Source: Corynespora cassiicola (Eukaryota > Ascomycota > Dothideomycetes > Pleosporales > Corynesporascaceae). Taken from it: a stretch of 64,000 nt of DNA. The stretch covers positions 1,922,001 through 1,986,000 of the forward strand of contig JAEUWY010000005.1 of the NCBI GenBank assembly GCA_022059125.1. Reading direction: 5' to 3'. Numbering within the stretch: position 1 is the stretch's first letter; the number at the start of each line of letters is the position of its first letter. The notes below the pieces were generated by a model. That model had not been told where the DNA came from, did no database searches, and was given only the letters and a program-made list of their open reading frames with translations. Position numbers and translations under genes: made by a program. Positions 13,523 through 23,723 of the stretch are shown here, in pieces.

Positions 13523-13784
13523 ACGTATCCCACAAGCGAGTCGGCCACACAAGCGAGTCGGCCACTTAATGCCAAGCATTTATACTTAATAACCTTTTTA
13601 TTAGTAAACTTATAAATGTTATTTTTATATTTATAAGAAGCTAAAAGCTTAAACTTTATGATTATTAAATTTTTATTTTAATAGCTACTATAATAAGAAA
13701 GTTTTTAAGCTTTAAAGTTTTATATAAATGCTTGGCATTAAGTGGCCGACTCGCTTGTGTGGCCGACTCGCTTGTAGTTTACGT
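13523..13784. mobile_element. Pogo/Fot1-like MITE, 262 bp
   Basis: A non-coding element bounded by TA dinucleotides (13521-13522 and 13785-13786), fitting a Tc1/mariner-type TA target duplication. Both ends start ACGTA. Inside them are perfect 53-bp inverted arms (13532-13584 and 13723-13775). Each arm contains two direct copies of the 17-bp unit ACAAGCGAGTCGGCCAC (13532-13548, 13549-13565 and their mirror at 13742-13758, 13759-13775). The ~140-bp core is extremely AT-rich. No transposase is encoded, so it would need one supplied elsewhere. Terminal ACGTA plus subterminal tandem repeats resembles pogo/Fot1 elements of ascomycetes. Confidence 0.85.
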
Positions 13785-13903
13785 TAGTGGCTTATAATCC
13801 TTCGTTTCATAATACCACTTCGTTTGTACGTACAATTTGCTAGTGTTACCTAAGCTCGAAAAGACAAATGCGAGCATGACCGGAGCTTTGAACAAGCAAA
13901 AAA

Positions 13904-13989
13904 GGGTCTTACCGCGATTCGAACGCGGGGCCTCTCGCACATATACTTAGATACCCTAAGCGAGAATCATACCACTAGACCATAAGACC
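13904..13989 (-). tRNA. tRNA-Pro (AGG) with intron
   Basis: The gene reads GGTCTTATGGTCTAGTGGTA at its 5' end on the minus strand, containing the A box. The T arm GTTCGAATC and a closing GGTCTT/AAGACC acceptor stem are present. The anticodon stem CTCGC/GCGAG flanks loop TTAGGG with anticodon AGG, and a ~14-base intron sits after position 37. Overall it is the common fungal proline tRNA. Confidence 0.9.
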
Positions 13990-14602
13990 AGTTTGAAGCT
14001 TGTTACAACTGCGTATGGAAAATTGTCTGCAAATAAAACTAAATTCCCACGAATATAGAGATTCATTCTTCCAGAATAGAGATCACTTTCTGATCACGAG
14101 CTATTTCGTATTATGATACTTCTCTGTAGAACTAGTTGGCTTGAATGAATCATGTCCTTGGCCCACAATGCTCACCCTCTTTTCTATAAGAAGCTAGTAT
14201 CTTAATAAACAGAAATGAAACAACTAAATAATTATTAAATGACTACTTTGTGTTCTAATACTATCTATATACAGAGATATAGTTTAAACAAACTGGTTTG
14301 ATATGCAAGGTAATACACTATGTATTTATAAAGCTACTACTATAAGCTAAACTTCTGAAACTAGAAAATAAAGTGTATATAGTATACTAGAGATCGCTTG
14401 ATTCTTTCTATTCCTTAGTTAAAAAGATTTAAAATAGAATATAAAGCTGTAGAATCTTGCTCAAAGCCAAAAAAAAGTGCCTGCTTTGTGGGCTATTTAT
14501 TACACTGTGAACTAGTTTGAAATCTTTTGAGATCACTTGATGACTACAAAAACAAACGCAAAAAAGAAGGCTCCCGAAACCCGTTTATACAACGGACGAT
14601 AT
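13990..14602. other. AT-rich spacer between tRNA genes
   Basis: No gene recognised. The sequence is highly AT-rich with many short A and T runs and no long open frame. Confidence 0.6.
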
Positions 14603-14701
14603 TGATGAGAGTGGGACTCGAACCCACGCCACTTTCGTGACCAGGAGATTTGTGTTAAGACATCCTTAACCTGGCGCCATAACCAACTCGGCCATCTCAC
14701 C
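14603..14701 (-). tRNA. tRNA-Leu (AAG) with intron
   Basis: The minus strand begins GGTGAGATGGCCGAGTTGG, a class II (leucine-type) D arm. The anticodon stem CCAGG/CCTGG encloses TTAAGG, read as U33-AAG-G37, with a ~17-base intron after position 37. A long variable arm (GTCACGAAAGTGGC region) and T arm GTTCGAGTC follow. The acceptor stem GGTGAGA pairs with TCTCATC. Reading one base earlier would give TAA, but stem pairing favours AAG. Confidence 0.88.
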
Positions 14702-15426
14702 GATGAGATTTGATGGAAACTCGAAGATCAGTAAAATATATATATCCAAATGCAAAATGTTCCAAGAAAGCTCTTGGTACTCCCAACATCAATGCTGTGT
14801 CATGGCTCATGTGCTGAGGTGGGGACATCTCGGCCTCGGGAACAACTAGCGGTGAAAATTCTGAAAAAATTTGTGAAGCGAGCACAAGACGTGCCAGACT
14901 TGCTGACCCACTTATAAACAAAAAAAAAACTCATTAGTTCAATGTAACTGATTCATCTGCTCTAGTCCATTCTCTATGTAGGAAACTTTGCGGTCAACAC
15001 TGCCTAGATGCCTTACCAGGTAGGTGGATTGAGCCTCGCACACTGACACCACGTGTAAATATGCATACACTGTTCCAATTGAATCACACAAACATCGATT
15101 CTGAAATCCAATTAGCCAATAGAAAATATACTCAACTAAGGTCCTCATATAAAACGTGTTGAGCCCGAATTTAACCAGTAATGTTAGACAAGGCACCAAT
15201 CGAAACGCAAGAACTCGATTGGGAATGCTATCCAGGGGTCATACTAAAAAACTCCGCTACCGAACAAATTTGCAACGCATCAAACAGTGGCCGAGCTCAT
15301 GACTCCAACGATAGGCAAAGAATCTAATACCTTGCAACTGCGCTTTGGACACTTTATACATTCAGAACATCTAAAGTCTATATGTATTTATTATTATTTT
15401 TGTTATTATATCAGCAATTACTTACA
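14702..15426. other. Intergenic between tRNA genes
   Basis: No coding gene recognised; only short open frames without family features. AT-rich. Confidence 0.55.
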
Positions 15427-15498
15427 AGCTTGATGGCGCAGCGGAAGCGCGCCGGGCTCATAACCCGGAGGACGAAGGATCGAAACCTTCTCAAGCTA
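15427..15498 (+). tRNA. Initiator tRNA-Met (CAT)
   Basis: A 72-base intronless tRNA with anticodon CAT. The features are those of the eukaryotic initiator: an A1-T72 terminal pair (AGCTTGA pairing with TCAAGCT), three consecutive G-C pairs flanking the anticodon loop (GGGCTCATAACCC), and the T arm GATCGAAAC in place of the usual GTTCGA. Confidence 0.93.
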
Positions 15499-15793
15499 TA
15501 TTTTTGTCTTTACTTTTTGCTGCCTGGATGCAGTATAACAACATCAAAAAGTTATAATTTTTTTTTATTTTCCTGAATTCTGAGTTATTGATAAATAACA
15601 TGGAACAATGACCGTCGGCAGGCCTTGGCCATGATCAACGTACTTCTTTCGAGAAGAAAACTAACTCTTGATAATAACTAGTGTGTAAGACTCTGGCTAC
15701 CTTCAGAAGATAATTGTCCTGGTTATACCGAACCCCAGCCGTGGTTTGATTATACACGCTCTATGCCTCCCTGCGTCGAGAATCAAGCCCCAA

Positions 15794-17669
15794 TCAAATT
15801 TCCTTGGCTGTACTTATATCGCAGTTTCTAGCCTTGCCTGTACCCAAGATACTATTCATCACATCTGTCAATCGCTTCAATTCATTTCCGCTCTCTTGTG
15901 CCCTCCAAGCAACAAAAAGGTCTGGTCTTACAAGCACTGCACCATTCTCTTCTACACCCCTCCTTTCCTCCCACTCAAGATACATGTCTTCCCAATCGAG
16001 CCCATTTCCAATCAGGATGACTTTGATATGGATTCGTAGGTTCCGTTCAACTTCGTTTGCTGCATGCTTCCAACCCAAGCCCCCAATACCAGTGAAGAGG
16101 GAGAATCTGCCCTTACCAGCAAGATCAATAGTCGAGACTACTGCATTGGGAATTGCAGTACGGAGCCATGCATGTGGAAATCGGCGACCAGGATATGTTG
16201 TGGGATCATAGTGAAGCATTGGGTCCTGTAATTCTCGCTCACTAGGTACAAAAGGAGCTGGTTCGTGAACAGTATAAATTGCTGATCCAGTATAAAGCTG
16301 TCCTCTTTGAAAACCCAGAGCATGTGTTTCATGGTGTAGATCCTTTAATCTTTCCGAGAAGAGCCTTCTTGCAGCTCTGCCATCTTCCGAGTCTTCTTTC
16401 ATGGTTCTTACAACTCTCAATCTTTGCTCTTCTGATGACCCAGGAGGTTGCATCCCAAGCGCTTTCCATACGCTCATGGCTTTTCTGAGAATCAAGTTCG
16501 AGCTCTTGACAAGATCCGCAGCAATGGGTTGACGTTCAGTATTGTAAGTATGCAACAATAAAGGGGAAGCCTTTCCTTTAATCACAAGGTCGACTTTCCA
16601 AGCCAAATTGAAGGCGTCCTGGATACATGTATTGGAACCCATTCCAAGAGTAGGAGGATGGCGATGGATGGAGTCCCCGAGGCAAAATCTGGCCACGTTA
16701 GGAGAAAATTAGCACCATTTGTAGGAGTACATACGCTTTGCCTTTTGCGATGATTTCAGCATGGGTTTCCTGAATCCACCAAGTACCTGTTCCAAAGACT
16801 TCGACTTCAACATTTGGATCGCCTATCGCCTCCTTGACAACCGAAACCCACTCTTCATCATTCTTCTTCTCGACCAAAGTTCTAGGATCCTTCGGGAAGA
16901 ATACAAACAACCACTCCTCCCATGGCTTCACCATTCGTGCAACGCACATCAAATCTGTGTCTTTTTCCAGTCTCATGCACCAATGTAAGTTTCCCTGACG
17001 ATTGGGCATCAGATGTGATAGGTCAGCTTTCACCCTGATATTGAAAGCTCTTCCACCGTCAGCCTCCACATGCATTGGGAATTGCAGCTGTTCCGCAACT
17101 ACGCTCTTGCCCCCATCTGCGCCAAATAAATATTCTGTCCTGATCCAGTATTGGGCCCCCGTGATAGTATCTCGGACCTCGCACACGTATTTCCCGAGCT
17201 CATCTTCCTCAAATCCCAAAAGCTGCGTATCGAACCGCATCTTGAACCCATGATCTGTCGCATACTTCACTAATATTGGTTCAAGTCTATTTTGAGGCAG
17301 ATCCATGTGTACGCAAGGACTGACTTGAGAGTAGTCCGCCGTTCTATTGCCGTTGCCCCAGGTGTAAAGGCGGCCATACTCTTCACCAGCCATTGACTCG
17401 CACCATCGGAAATGCTTCATTCCATCGCCATAGACTCCCACGCGAAGGCACTCGTCGTACAAATCAATGTCCCGGAGGCATTCGAGAGCTGCTGCGCTAG
17501 TAATGTGCGCGCGGGGTGTCTCGGCCGATCCTGGCGCGGAGCTTATCATGAGCCCGGTAAGCCCGCCGCGTGCGAGAAAGCAGGCAAGCGAGGCTCCGGC
17601 GGGGCCTGCTCCTACGATCAAGAGTTGAGTCTCGAGGACAGGGGCATCTGAACGAATATATGAAGCCAT
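15794..17669 (-). CDS. FAD-dependent phenol-type monooxygenase
   Basis: Two exons (17669-16735 and 16688-15794), 609 residues, with a 46-base GTATGT intron. Class A flavoprotein hydroxylase of the phenol 2-monooxygenase/chlorophenol monooxygenase type. The Rossmann motif VGAGPAG is at ~19-25, the DG motif appears as FGADGGKS, and the FAD ribityl motif as CLGDSIHRHPPTLGMG just after the intron. A C-terminal thioredoxin-like region (~450-609) carries VLVRPDLFVAWRA, typical of this group. Such enzymes use NAD(P)H and O2 to hydroxylate an aromatic ring; the substrate is unknown. It could serve aromatic catabolism or a biosynthetic pathway. It is more than 6 kb from the P450 gene, with RVT and a membrane protein between, so I do not assign it to the terpene locus. 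Confidence 0.9.
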
Positions 17670-18827
17670 TTGTATGTAGGTTCACCAGCCTGCCATATAA
17701 TAGCCAGGACTGTTACTTGCCGTGCGCAATACCTAATTGAGGATGGGTTTTTGTACTTAGATATGTTCCGTACTCATGAAAATGAGAGAGAATAAAAGCG
17801 AAGGAGATGGGCCGTAATCAAGTACAGTTGCGAGGAGATATCGTTTGTGGGATTGTAGTAAGCACGCTATATTTATCAGGTATGCACCCGCTGCGAATAT
17901 ACAAACGCACATGTAAGAGGAGAAATCCAATCATGACAGAAATAAAAATGCCCTGACGTATTCTTCTGGTGAGATCATCTTATTATGGAAGCACAAGCGT
18001 TTGAATCCTTGTGTCGAGCTGACCCTGACCCTCGGCTACAGCAAGGCCCCAGAAGTTCATGCAGACCGCTCATCCCTTGACTGCAGTGTTATCTCAGCGC
18101 ATATGTATCTGAATTTAAGAGGAGATCATGCACGAAAGTCCACGAATTAAAGTCCATCGATCCATAGGGCTATCGTCATAGAACTGATAATATGCAAGGC
18201 TAGGCCTAGGCCCATATGAACCAAGCCAGGGTTAATCCAGGGATGTTAAGTCCGATTGGCTCCTTTTCGATGAGATCAAAATTCAGCTAAGCAAGGGATT
18301 CAGTAAGCACAAAGAAGAACCTCTTGATATAATTGGTTGCATCTTTAGCCTCGAACGTGGTGGAGGGGGATCCTTGAAGAAGAACAAGTCACAAACAGAC
18401 GTCCAGCCACATGGAGTCAGCCGTAAACTAGCTTGATAGCTCGGTCTTACTAAACACTAACCCAACTTTTAACATTCGTGATGGTTTTTTGTGCTGTCTA
18501 TGATTCATATCGCAGATGATATGATCAAGCAACTGAGAGCTTTCTTCATCAAGTCTTACATGGCCCTTATTTAGCCTCAATATTTTATTATGAGCACCCA
18601 TGGGTCGATGCTGAGTTCAATTTATTGGAATAGTATCATTAAGTGGGACACAAAAAAGTCCAGAAACGAACCCGATGATTTTGAGTGAGAATATGCCCAT
18701 TAATACTGCATGTACAACTTTTGCAACGGATTTGCAAGCTGGGATAATTGCCAAGTTTTGGTATTTGACCAACCTCGGCACTTCTCTTGTCGACCTAGGC
18801 GGAAAACTTGGCTCCCAAATGCCCAAT
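17670..18827. other. Intergenic, nothing recognised
   Basis: Upstream region of the monooxygenase and 3' flank of RVT. Open frames at 18617-19064 on both strands overlap or abut the end of RVT and read as shadows of it. No RNA gene seen. Confidence 0.55.
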
Positions 18828-21750
18828 TCAGTCTTGCCACTTGATCCTCTTTTGGCGGAAGATTCCCACCATGCCAATCGGAAGAAGACCAGAATCAACA
18901 ATATTGAGCCCCCCAAATCTCTCAACCATCTCTGGACCATGCATTTGCGTGATCCATTTCCAATAAGCATCCATCTCGATGTGGTATGCATTGATGCTCT
19001 TGAGGTTATTCTGTCCCGCCAAACGTTCAAGAGCGTTCAGGATTTGATGGGTAAAATCGATTGACTCCTCGGATGGTCGTCGAAGCAGCTTCTCGTACAC
19101 TTCGACCAGGTTTGCGCTGCCAACGGGCGAGAACTCTTCTCTGTAACGTGTGAACTCGGCTAGGGAAAAGAATGTATCTGGATCTTCTGGCTTGTAAACA
19201 TTTGCTTCCTGATTGTAGACATCCCCATCATCGAATTCCGTCTTGCTGTCAAGGTAGTCCTGTTTCTCTTCTTCTTCAAATTCATCTAGCAGGCTATACG
19301 GGTTTTCCATGACGGATTCGCGGATCTGGAGCAGCCCGACAAAGGGAGACCGCAATTCGAGGCCGCCAAGGTCAACTGGGAAAAAGAGAAAACCGTCTGG
19401 TATGTCATCAACTGCAAATCTCTTGCTGATCATTTCCTTGAGGAACTGCACGACGTTGCCACCATTGAAAACACGTGCTTGAATTCGGCTGTGGGTGGCG
19501 AGGATCTTATCAACATGCTGCCGACCGTAGCAATTAGCTGCCTTTCCAAAATTGGAGCTGAAGAAATTAGTAGCGTAGCTGTTCCAGGCTTGAACCCAAT
19601 CAATCACACTCTTTGATTTACCCTCGAGTTGCTTGCCCAGATCATCTATGTGAGCGTCCACCATGTGTGCATCAACCTCAAATTGTCCAGTGTTGGGGTC
19701 CAGGACGAGAAAGCCCCATCGGATGTCACCTTCTGGTAGTCGTCCAGTCCGGATGGATTGCGATTTAGAAGAGGATATATGCACGCTACCGGTCTTGTTG
19801 TTGTTCAAACGGGCATTCATGACACTGGCGAATTCTACAACACTTTCCCAGGCCGTGGCGCACTTGTCGTAGTCGGGAGACCAGAACCAGGTATCGTCAT
19901 AGATCCGGTAAAGTAACCCGCCCTCGGTTACCTGATTGACTGCGACGTCTAAACAGAATAAAACAACTTCGCCGAACATGTCACTGAGGGAGTGCGATCC
20001 TGGAGTACCCCTTTGGCGAGCCCGCGGCGCTGCATTGATATCATCCAAGAACTTCAGAGGAGCCTAGATGCAGAGATTAGCTGACGTTGCCAACTCAAAG
20101 CCTAGCTCTGGAGATCGTGTCCTAGCCTTCTTTGAGATTATCATCACGTACTTTAAGGAATGACTTGAAAAAGTTGGCCCATTTCGAGGAGACACCGAAA
20201 AACTCCAAGACTGTCAGAATGGTGTCATGAGAGAGCAAAGGGTTCCAGGAATCGAACACTGCATGGAAACAAGTGAGCCCACCATGCAGTCTGGTGTTAA
20301 CAACAATTTCGGTGGAGAGCAGATGAAGCAGCTTCTGCTTGTTCTCCATTGGCTTCTTTGATTTTGAATTTCCTTGATCCCAAGCAGATATTCTGGCCCC
20401 TTTGCGAGCTTTCTGCATCACTCTTTTCTTCTTTGCAGGTTGCTGAGCAGGTACTGAACACATGCTCATAAGCTGGGCACCTCCTGGTGACTTGAGACGC
20501 TTTTCTGGGCGATGCTGATCCAAATCGACCTCCTCTTCTCCTTCTTCTGTTTCAATCTGTTGGGCATCATGATCAAGGAGCTGATGCAGGAAATAATTGT
20601 CGGTGTGAACAGATGCCCGCTCATTCTCAAGAGTTGCGTATCTGTTGATGCCACTATGGCCAAGAAAGTATCGGCGACGTCTCAGATCGATCTTGGGAAT
20701 ATCGTTTTGATTCGGGCTCCACGCAGCTTCTCGGAAAGTGAGCAGAGCCTGCTTGAAGAATACCGACCACTTGACTCCTAAGTAATGTAGGAAGATGGCC
20801 TGCAGCAGATCTTCATGCATGTTTATGCTGTAACCACCACTGATCTTGGGTCGTTGTTCCAATGGTACATGATCGCCCCAGGACCATCGAGTTAATGCAG
20901 CCATACGCATATTGAGAACATCTGCGATCTCCCCTAGAATGATTTCGTTAGTTAGGAAGTCATTTAAAGTCTCCCTTTTCTCATTGCTAAGCAAATCCGA
21001 GTTCTGCAGGCCTTGGATAACCCATGTCAAGGTTGAGACATTGAACTGGGACGCCTCAAGCATTGCTTCGAACTCCTCAACGTCAGCCTGGAGTTTGAGA
21101 GTCGCCTTTTTGAGAGTTTGATCTTCTTGCTGCTTGAAGAACAGTCCATCAAGATATTTCTTGATGCGACTCACGTCCACGACGGCGGGCTCGAATACAG
21201 ACTTCTCCCACTCAGCCCGAGCCTCCAGTTTCTTGGCGCCAGGAACCTCCTCGAAACTCCCCGTCATCTCAACGTCTCCATCAGGGAGGGCAGTCTTTTC
21301 TGACGCAAGCCATTCTGTGACCAACTTCCCGTACAGGTCCGCGTACTGGTATTTTGAGGACTGAACCTGGAGATATTGCAGGAGCAGCTTCTCCCAGCTT
21401 TGCAGCACCTTCGGGGATACACTTTGGTCATAACGAGCTTGCTCAAGGAAACGATCGAGGTTCTTTAGGTCTGTCTCGAGACCTTTTCTGCTGGTGTCGC
21501 TGATGACAACACGACCCAGCCCTCCATTCTTGTCGGCTTTGCCATGGGAAAGCTTAACGTTCAGGCAGACTTTCACCCCGTCTGCAAGGAGAAAGAGCCG
21601 CTCCAGAGGATCATTTTCAGTGGCGAGGGTGGCGAGAAGAGACTGTTTCTGTGAATCGAAAGTAGCTCGTTGCTCCGCAAGCTCCTGTAGTTTGGTAGTC
21701 GTGATGGTCTGAAGAGTCTCGGAAAACACGCTTCCCGACGATGACGTCAT
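18828..21750 (-). CDS. rvt: Cellular reverse-transcriptase-related protein (RVT family)
   Basis: Two exons (21750-20152 and 20063-18828), 944 residues; the intron starts GTACGT and ends CATCTAG. The N-terminal ~300 residues are helical with coiled-coil character. The reverse-transcriptase-like domain follows: an FHAVFDSWNPLLSH block (possible motif A region), RGTPGSHSLSDMFGE (motif B-like, RGTPxS), and the catalytic IYDDTWFW with YDD at 588-590. A large, partly basic insertion (~430-500) precedes motif A. The C-terminus ends KRIKWQD. No endonuclease, RNase H, integrase or Gag-like part is present, and no terminal repeats flank it. This matches the rvt genes described in fungi, bdelloids and other eukaryotes as single-copy, intron-bearing cellular genes. 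In-frame ATG at 21828 would add 26 residues. Confidence 0.82.
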
Positions 21751-22069
21751 GGTGACGGACAGAACGCCGAACACTGGCAAGGTCTGGTACACTGAGAATT
21801 GAGGGGCTCCGCAAGGACGACAAAGCACAAACGCAAACCAGCCGCTCAGTGGATAAGTAGATGATCCAGCTGATGATTATGTACGAAGTAACAAGAGGGG
21901 TTGTGATGACTCGATTAGGCAGCAGCGAGACTTCACCGGTCCTGCAAAACAAACTCTCAACAAATGAGCATCTCATTCAAGCGGTAGGCTAACTATAACA
22001 TCCCTCAACCAAACTATTGGCCAAGCGTGAAGGGCCTGGCATTGGCCCTATAACGGGGGCCACGGCGAT
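21751..22069. other. Short intergenic region upstream of RVT
   Basis: About 320 bp between the RVT start and the 3' end of the membrane protein gene; both lie on the minus strand. It holds the RVT promoter. No clear TATA box is visible. Confidence 0.5.
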
Positions 22070-22891
22070 CTATCCATCAGCATGCTCCTCCGCGGGGATA
22101 TCTCTCTCGATTGCCATTACCGTATAGAAGATGTTGGCAACACTCTGGAGTCCGAATATGATGGCCGTGAGCCAAAACGTGATGGCTCCGTTCCACGCCA
22201 GCGGACCTGTTTTCGCGCAGTGCATCGCAATTCCACCCCCCAAAAGAATCGGGCTTACGGCATTGAGCCAACCCACCCACGCAGGGAAGAGTGGTCTGGG
22301 CCTTGGATCTTGTAGGATGGCAAATGCGAAAGCCCAGTTTTGCACAATGAAGGGCGAAAACGGCATGAACGTCATCATCCAGCTCAGGTCGTCCAAGGCT
22401 TGGGTGATTGCTGGATCACGATCCAGGCGGTACGCAGTTGTTGCAAAGAAGATGGCAGGCACTGAGAAGGTGATGCATGCCCAAGCCCCAGACACCTCCT
22501 GCGCTGAGAGTGTCGTGTGCGAGACATTGGGGATGCGCTTCATTTGTTGCGACATGGCTGCCGTAAAGGAACCATAGAAGGCACCCGCCAAAAGGAAAAA
22601 AGCCGAGCCGACCTTATACCCGGCGTCGTGCTTGCGATAGTGCGCCACTACTTCGTCGGCGGTGAGGGACGGCGAATGAGGTGGAAAGTTCCCCGAGGCA
22701 ATGAAGAAGACGAAAGAGAACGTAACGTAGATGAGGCCACTGTAAGCACACGCGCGATCCATCGCTTTGTTGGATATGGGAAACGCCTTGGTCCTCGGTA
22801 TTTCTGAACGTGGCACTGCAGTGCCATCTTGACTGTTTTCTCTACTGGACTGTATTGACGTCTCCCGAACATCGGTGGGCGATTTGCTCAT
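22070..22891 (-). CDS. Hypothetical multi-pass membrane protein
   Basis: Single-exon gene of about 273 codons. Residues 1-45 are polar and Ser-rich. Several hydrophobic segments follow: SGLIYVTFSFVFFIASG, VGSAFFLLAGAFYGSFTAA, a segment around WACITFSVPAIFFATTAY, one around PFIVQNWAFAFAIL, then AVSPILLGGGIAM and NGAITFWLTAIIFGLQSVANIFYTV. Five or six helices are likely. The motif SLTADEVVAHYRKHDAGYKVG lies in the first loop. I do not recognise a named family and propose no function. Start ATG at 22891 has a strong CACCATGA context; another ATG lies four codons upstream at 22903. Confidence 0.75.
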   Translation of the reverse strand: MSKSPTDVRETSIQSSRENSQDGTAVPRSEIPRTKAFPISNKAMDRACAYSGLIYVTFSFVFFIASGNFPPHSPSLTADEVVAHYRKHDAGYKVGSAFFLLAGAFYGSFTAAMSQQMKRIPNVSHTTLSAQEVSGAWACITFSVPAIFFATTAYRLDRDPAITQALDDLSWMMTFMPFSPFIVQNWAFAFAILQDPRPRPLFPAWVGWLNAVSPILLGGGIAMHCAKTGPLAWNGAITFWLTAIIFGLQSVANIFYTVMAIERDIPAEEHADG

Positions 22892-23723
22892 GGTGAACCG
22901 CATCTTGGAGAAGAACCTGGAAGCAATGAAGAAGAAGTAAGGATAGACCTGAGCCTCGATCTTCTGGGTACATGTGAGAGCGAGCTATTTGTACCTGGAA
23001 CAAATGCTTGGGCGTGTGTGATGAGCTTCAAGTGCCTGGAGTCGTCCTAATGAAGGCTGACCTGGCTACAGGAGATCTCCTTAGCCAACGCCTCCATCTT
23101 TGTTCGGGTTACGGAACGTTTTGTTTCCATTCTATGGCGGTGGTTGCATCACCACTCTGTTCCAGGTACCCCCGGCAGTTGATGATCTAGAATTGACTAG
23201 GCGAACCTGGTGCCTATACCACACTGACACAAACATAGTGTGATGCCCCAACACCTTATAGGCCTGAATGCCTGAATGCCTGGTATTAAGAAACGTATCT
23301 GGCGAAACATGTTTGTGGTGCAGCGGTGGATTACCGGCGAGACCGAAACAGTGTGCCACGGGGTCTGCTCCTGAGCTACCAAACCAAATGCGGCACAATT
23401 CCCGGAGGTGCAGCGGATGCAAAACATCCGCGCTGAGTGAATGCGATACCGAACCATTCCGCCGGGACTCGAACTCCCCCATACCAGCATCACCCAATCG
23501 GTCTGTGTACACATGGTACCTGTTGCAGGCTGCCTTCCCTTTTCCAACAACTTTCACGAGCACATACGGGGCAGAACAGACACGAGGGGTCGGGGTAATC
23601 CGGAAGGATCTCTTCCAGAGAAACATTGACGAATGGAATATATGCGCTCCGATCCCAGTGATTACTTTATGATAATTTGATCTCCCTCGAAAGCAAAACA
23701 ATTCACTCATACAGTCTGGGACT
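22892..23723. other. Divergent intergenic region upstream of the P450 gene
   Basis: About 830 bp between the divergent starts of the membrane protein and the P450. Open frames on both strands here (for example minus 23132-23812) have no family features. Promoters of both genes must lie here. Confidence 0.5.

Noticed and set aside
18828..21750. RVT as a retrotransposon relic
   Set aside because: No endonuclease, RNase H, integrase, Gag or flanking repeats, and it has an intron and an intact frame.
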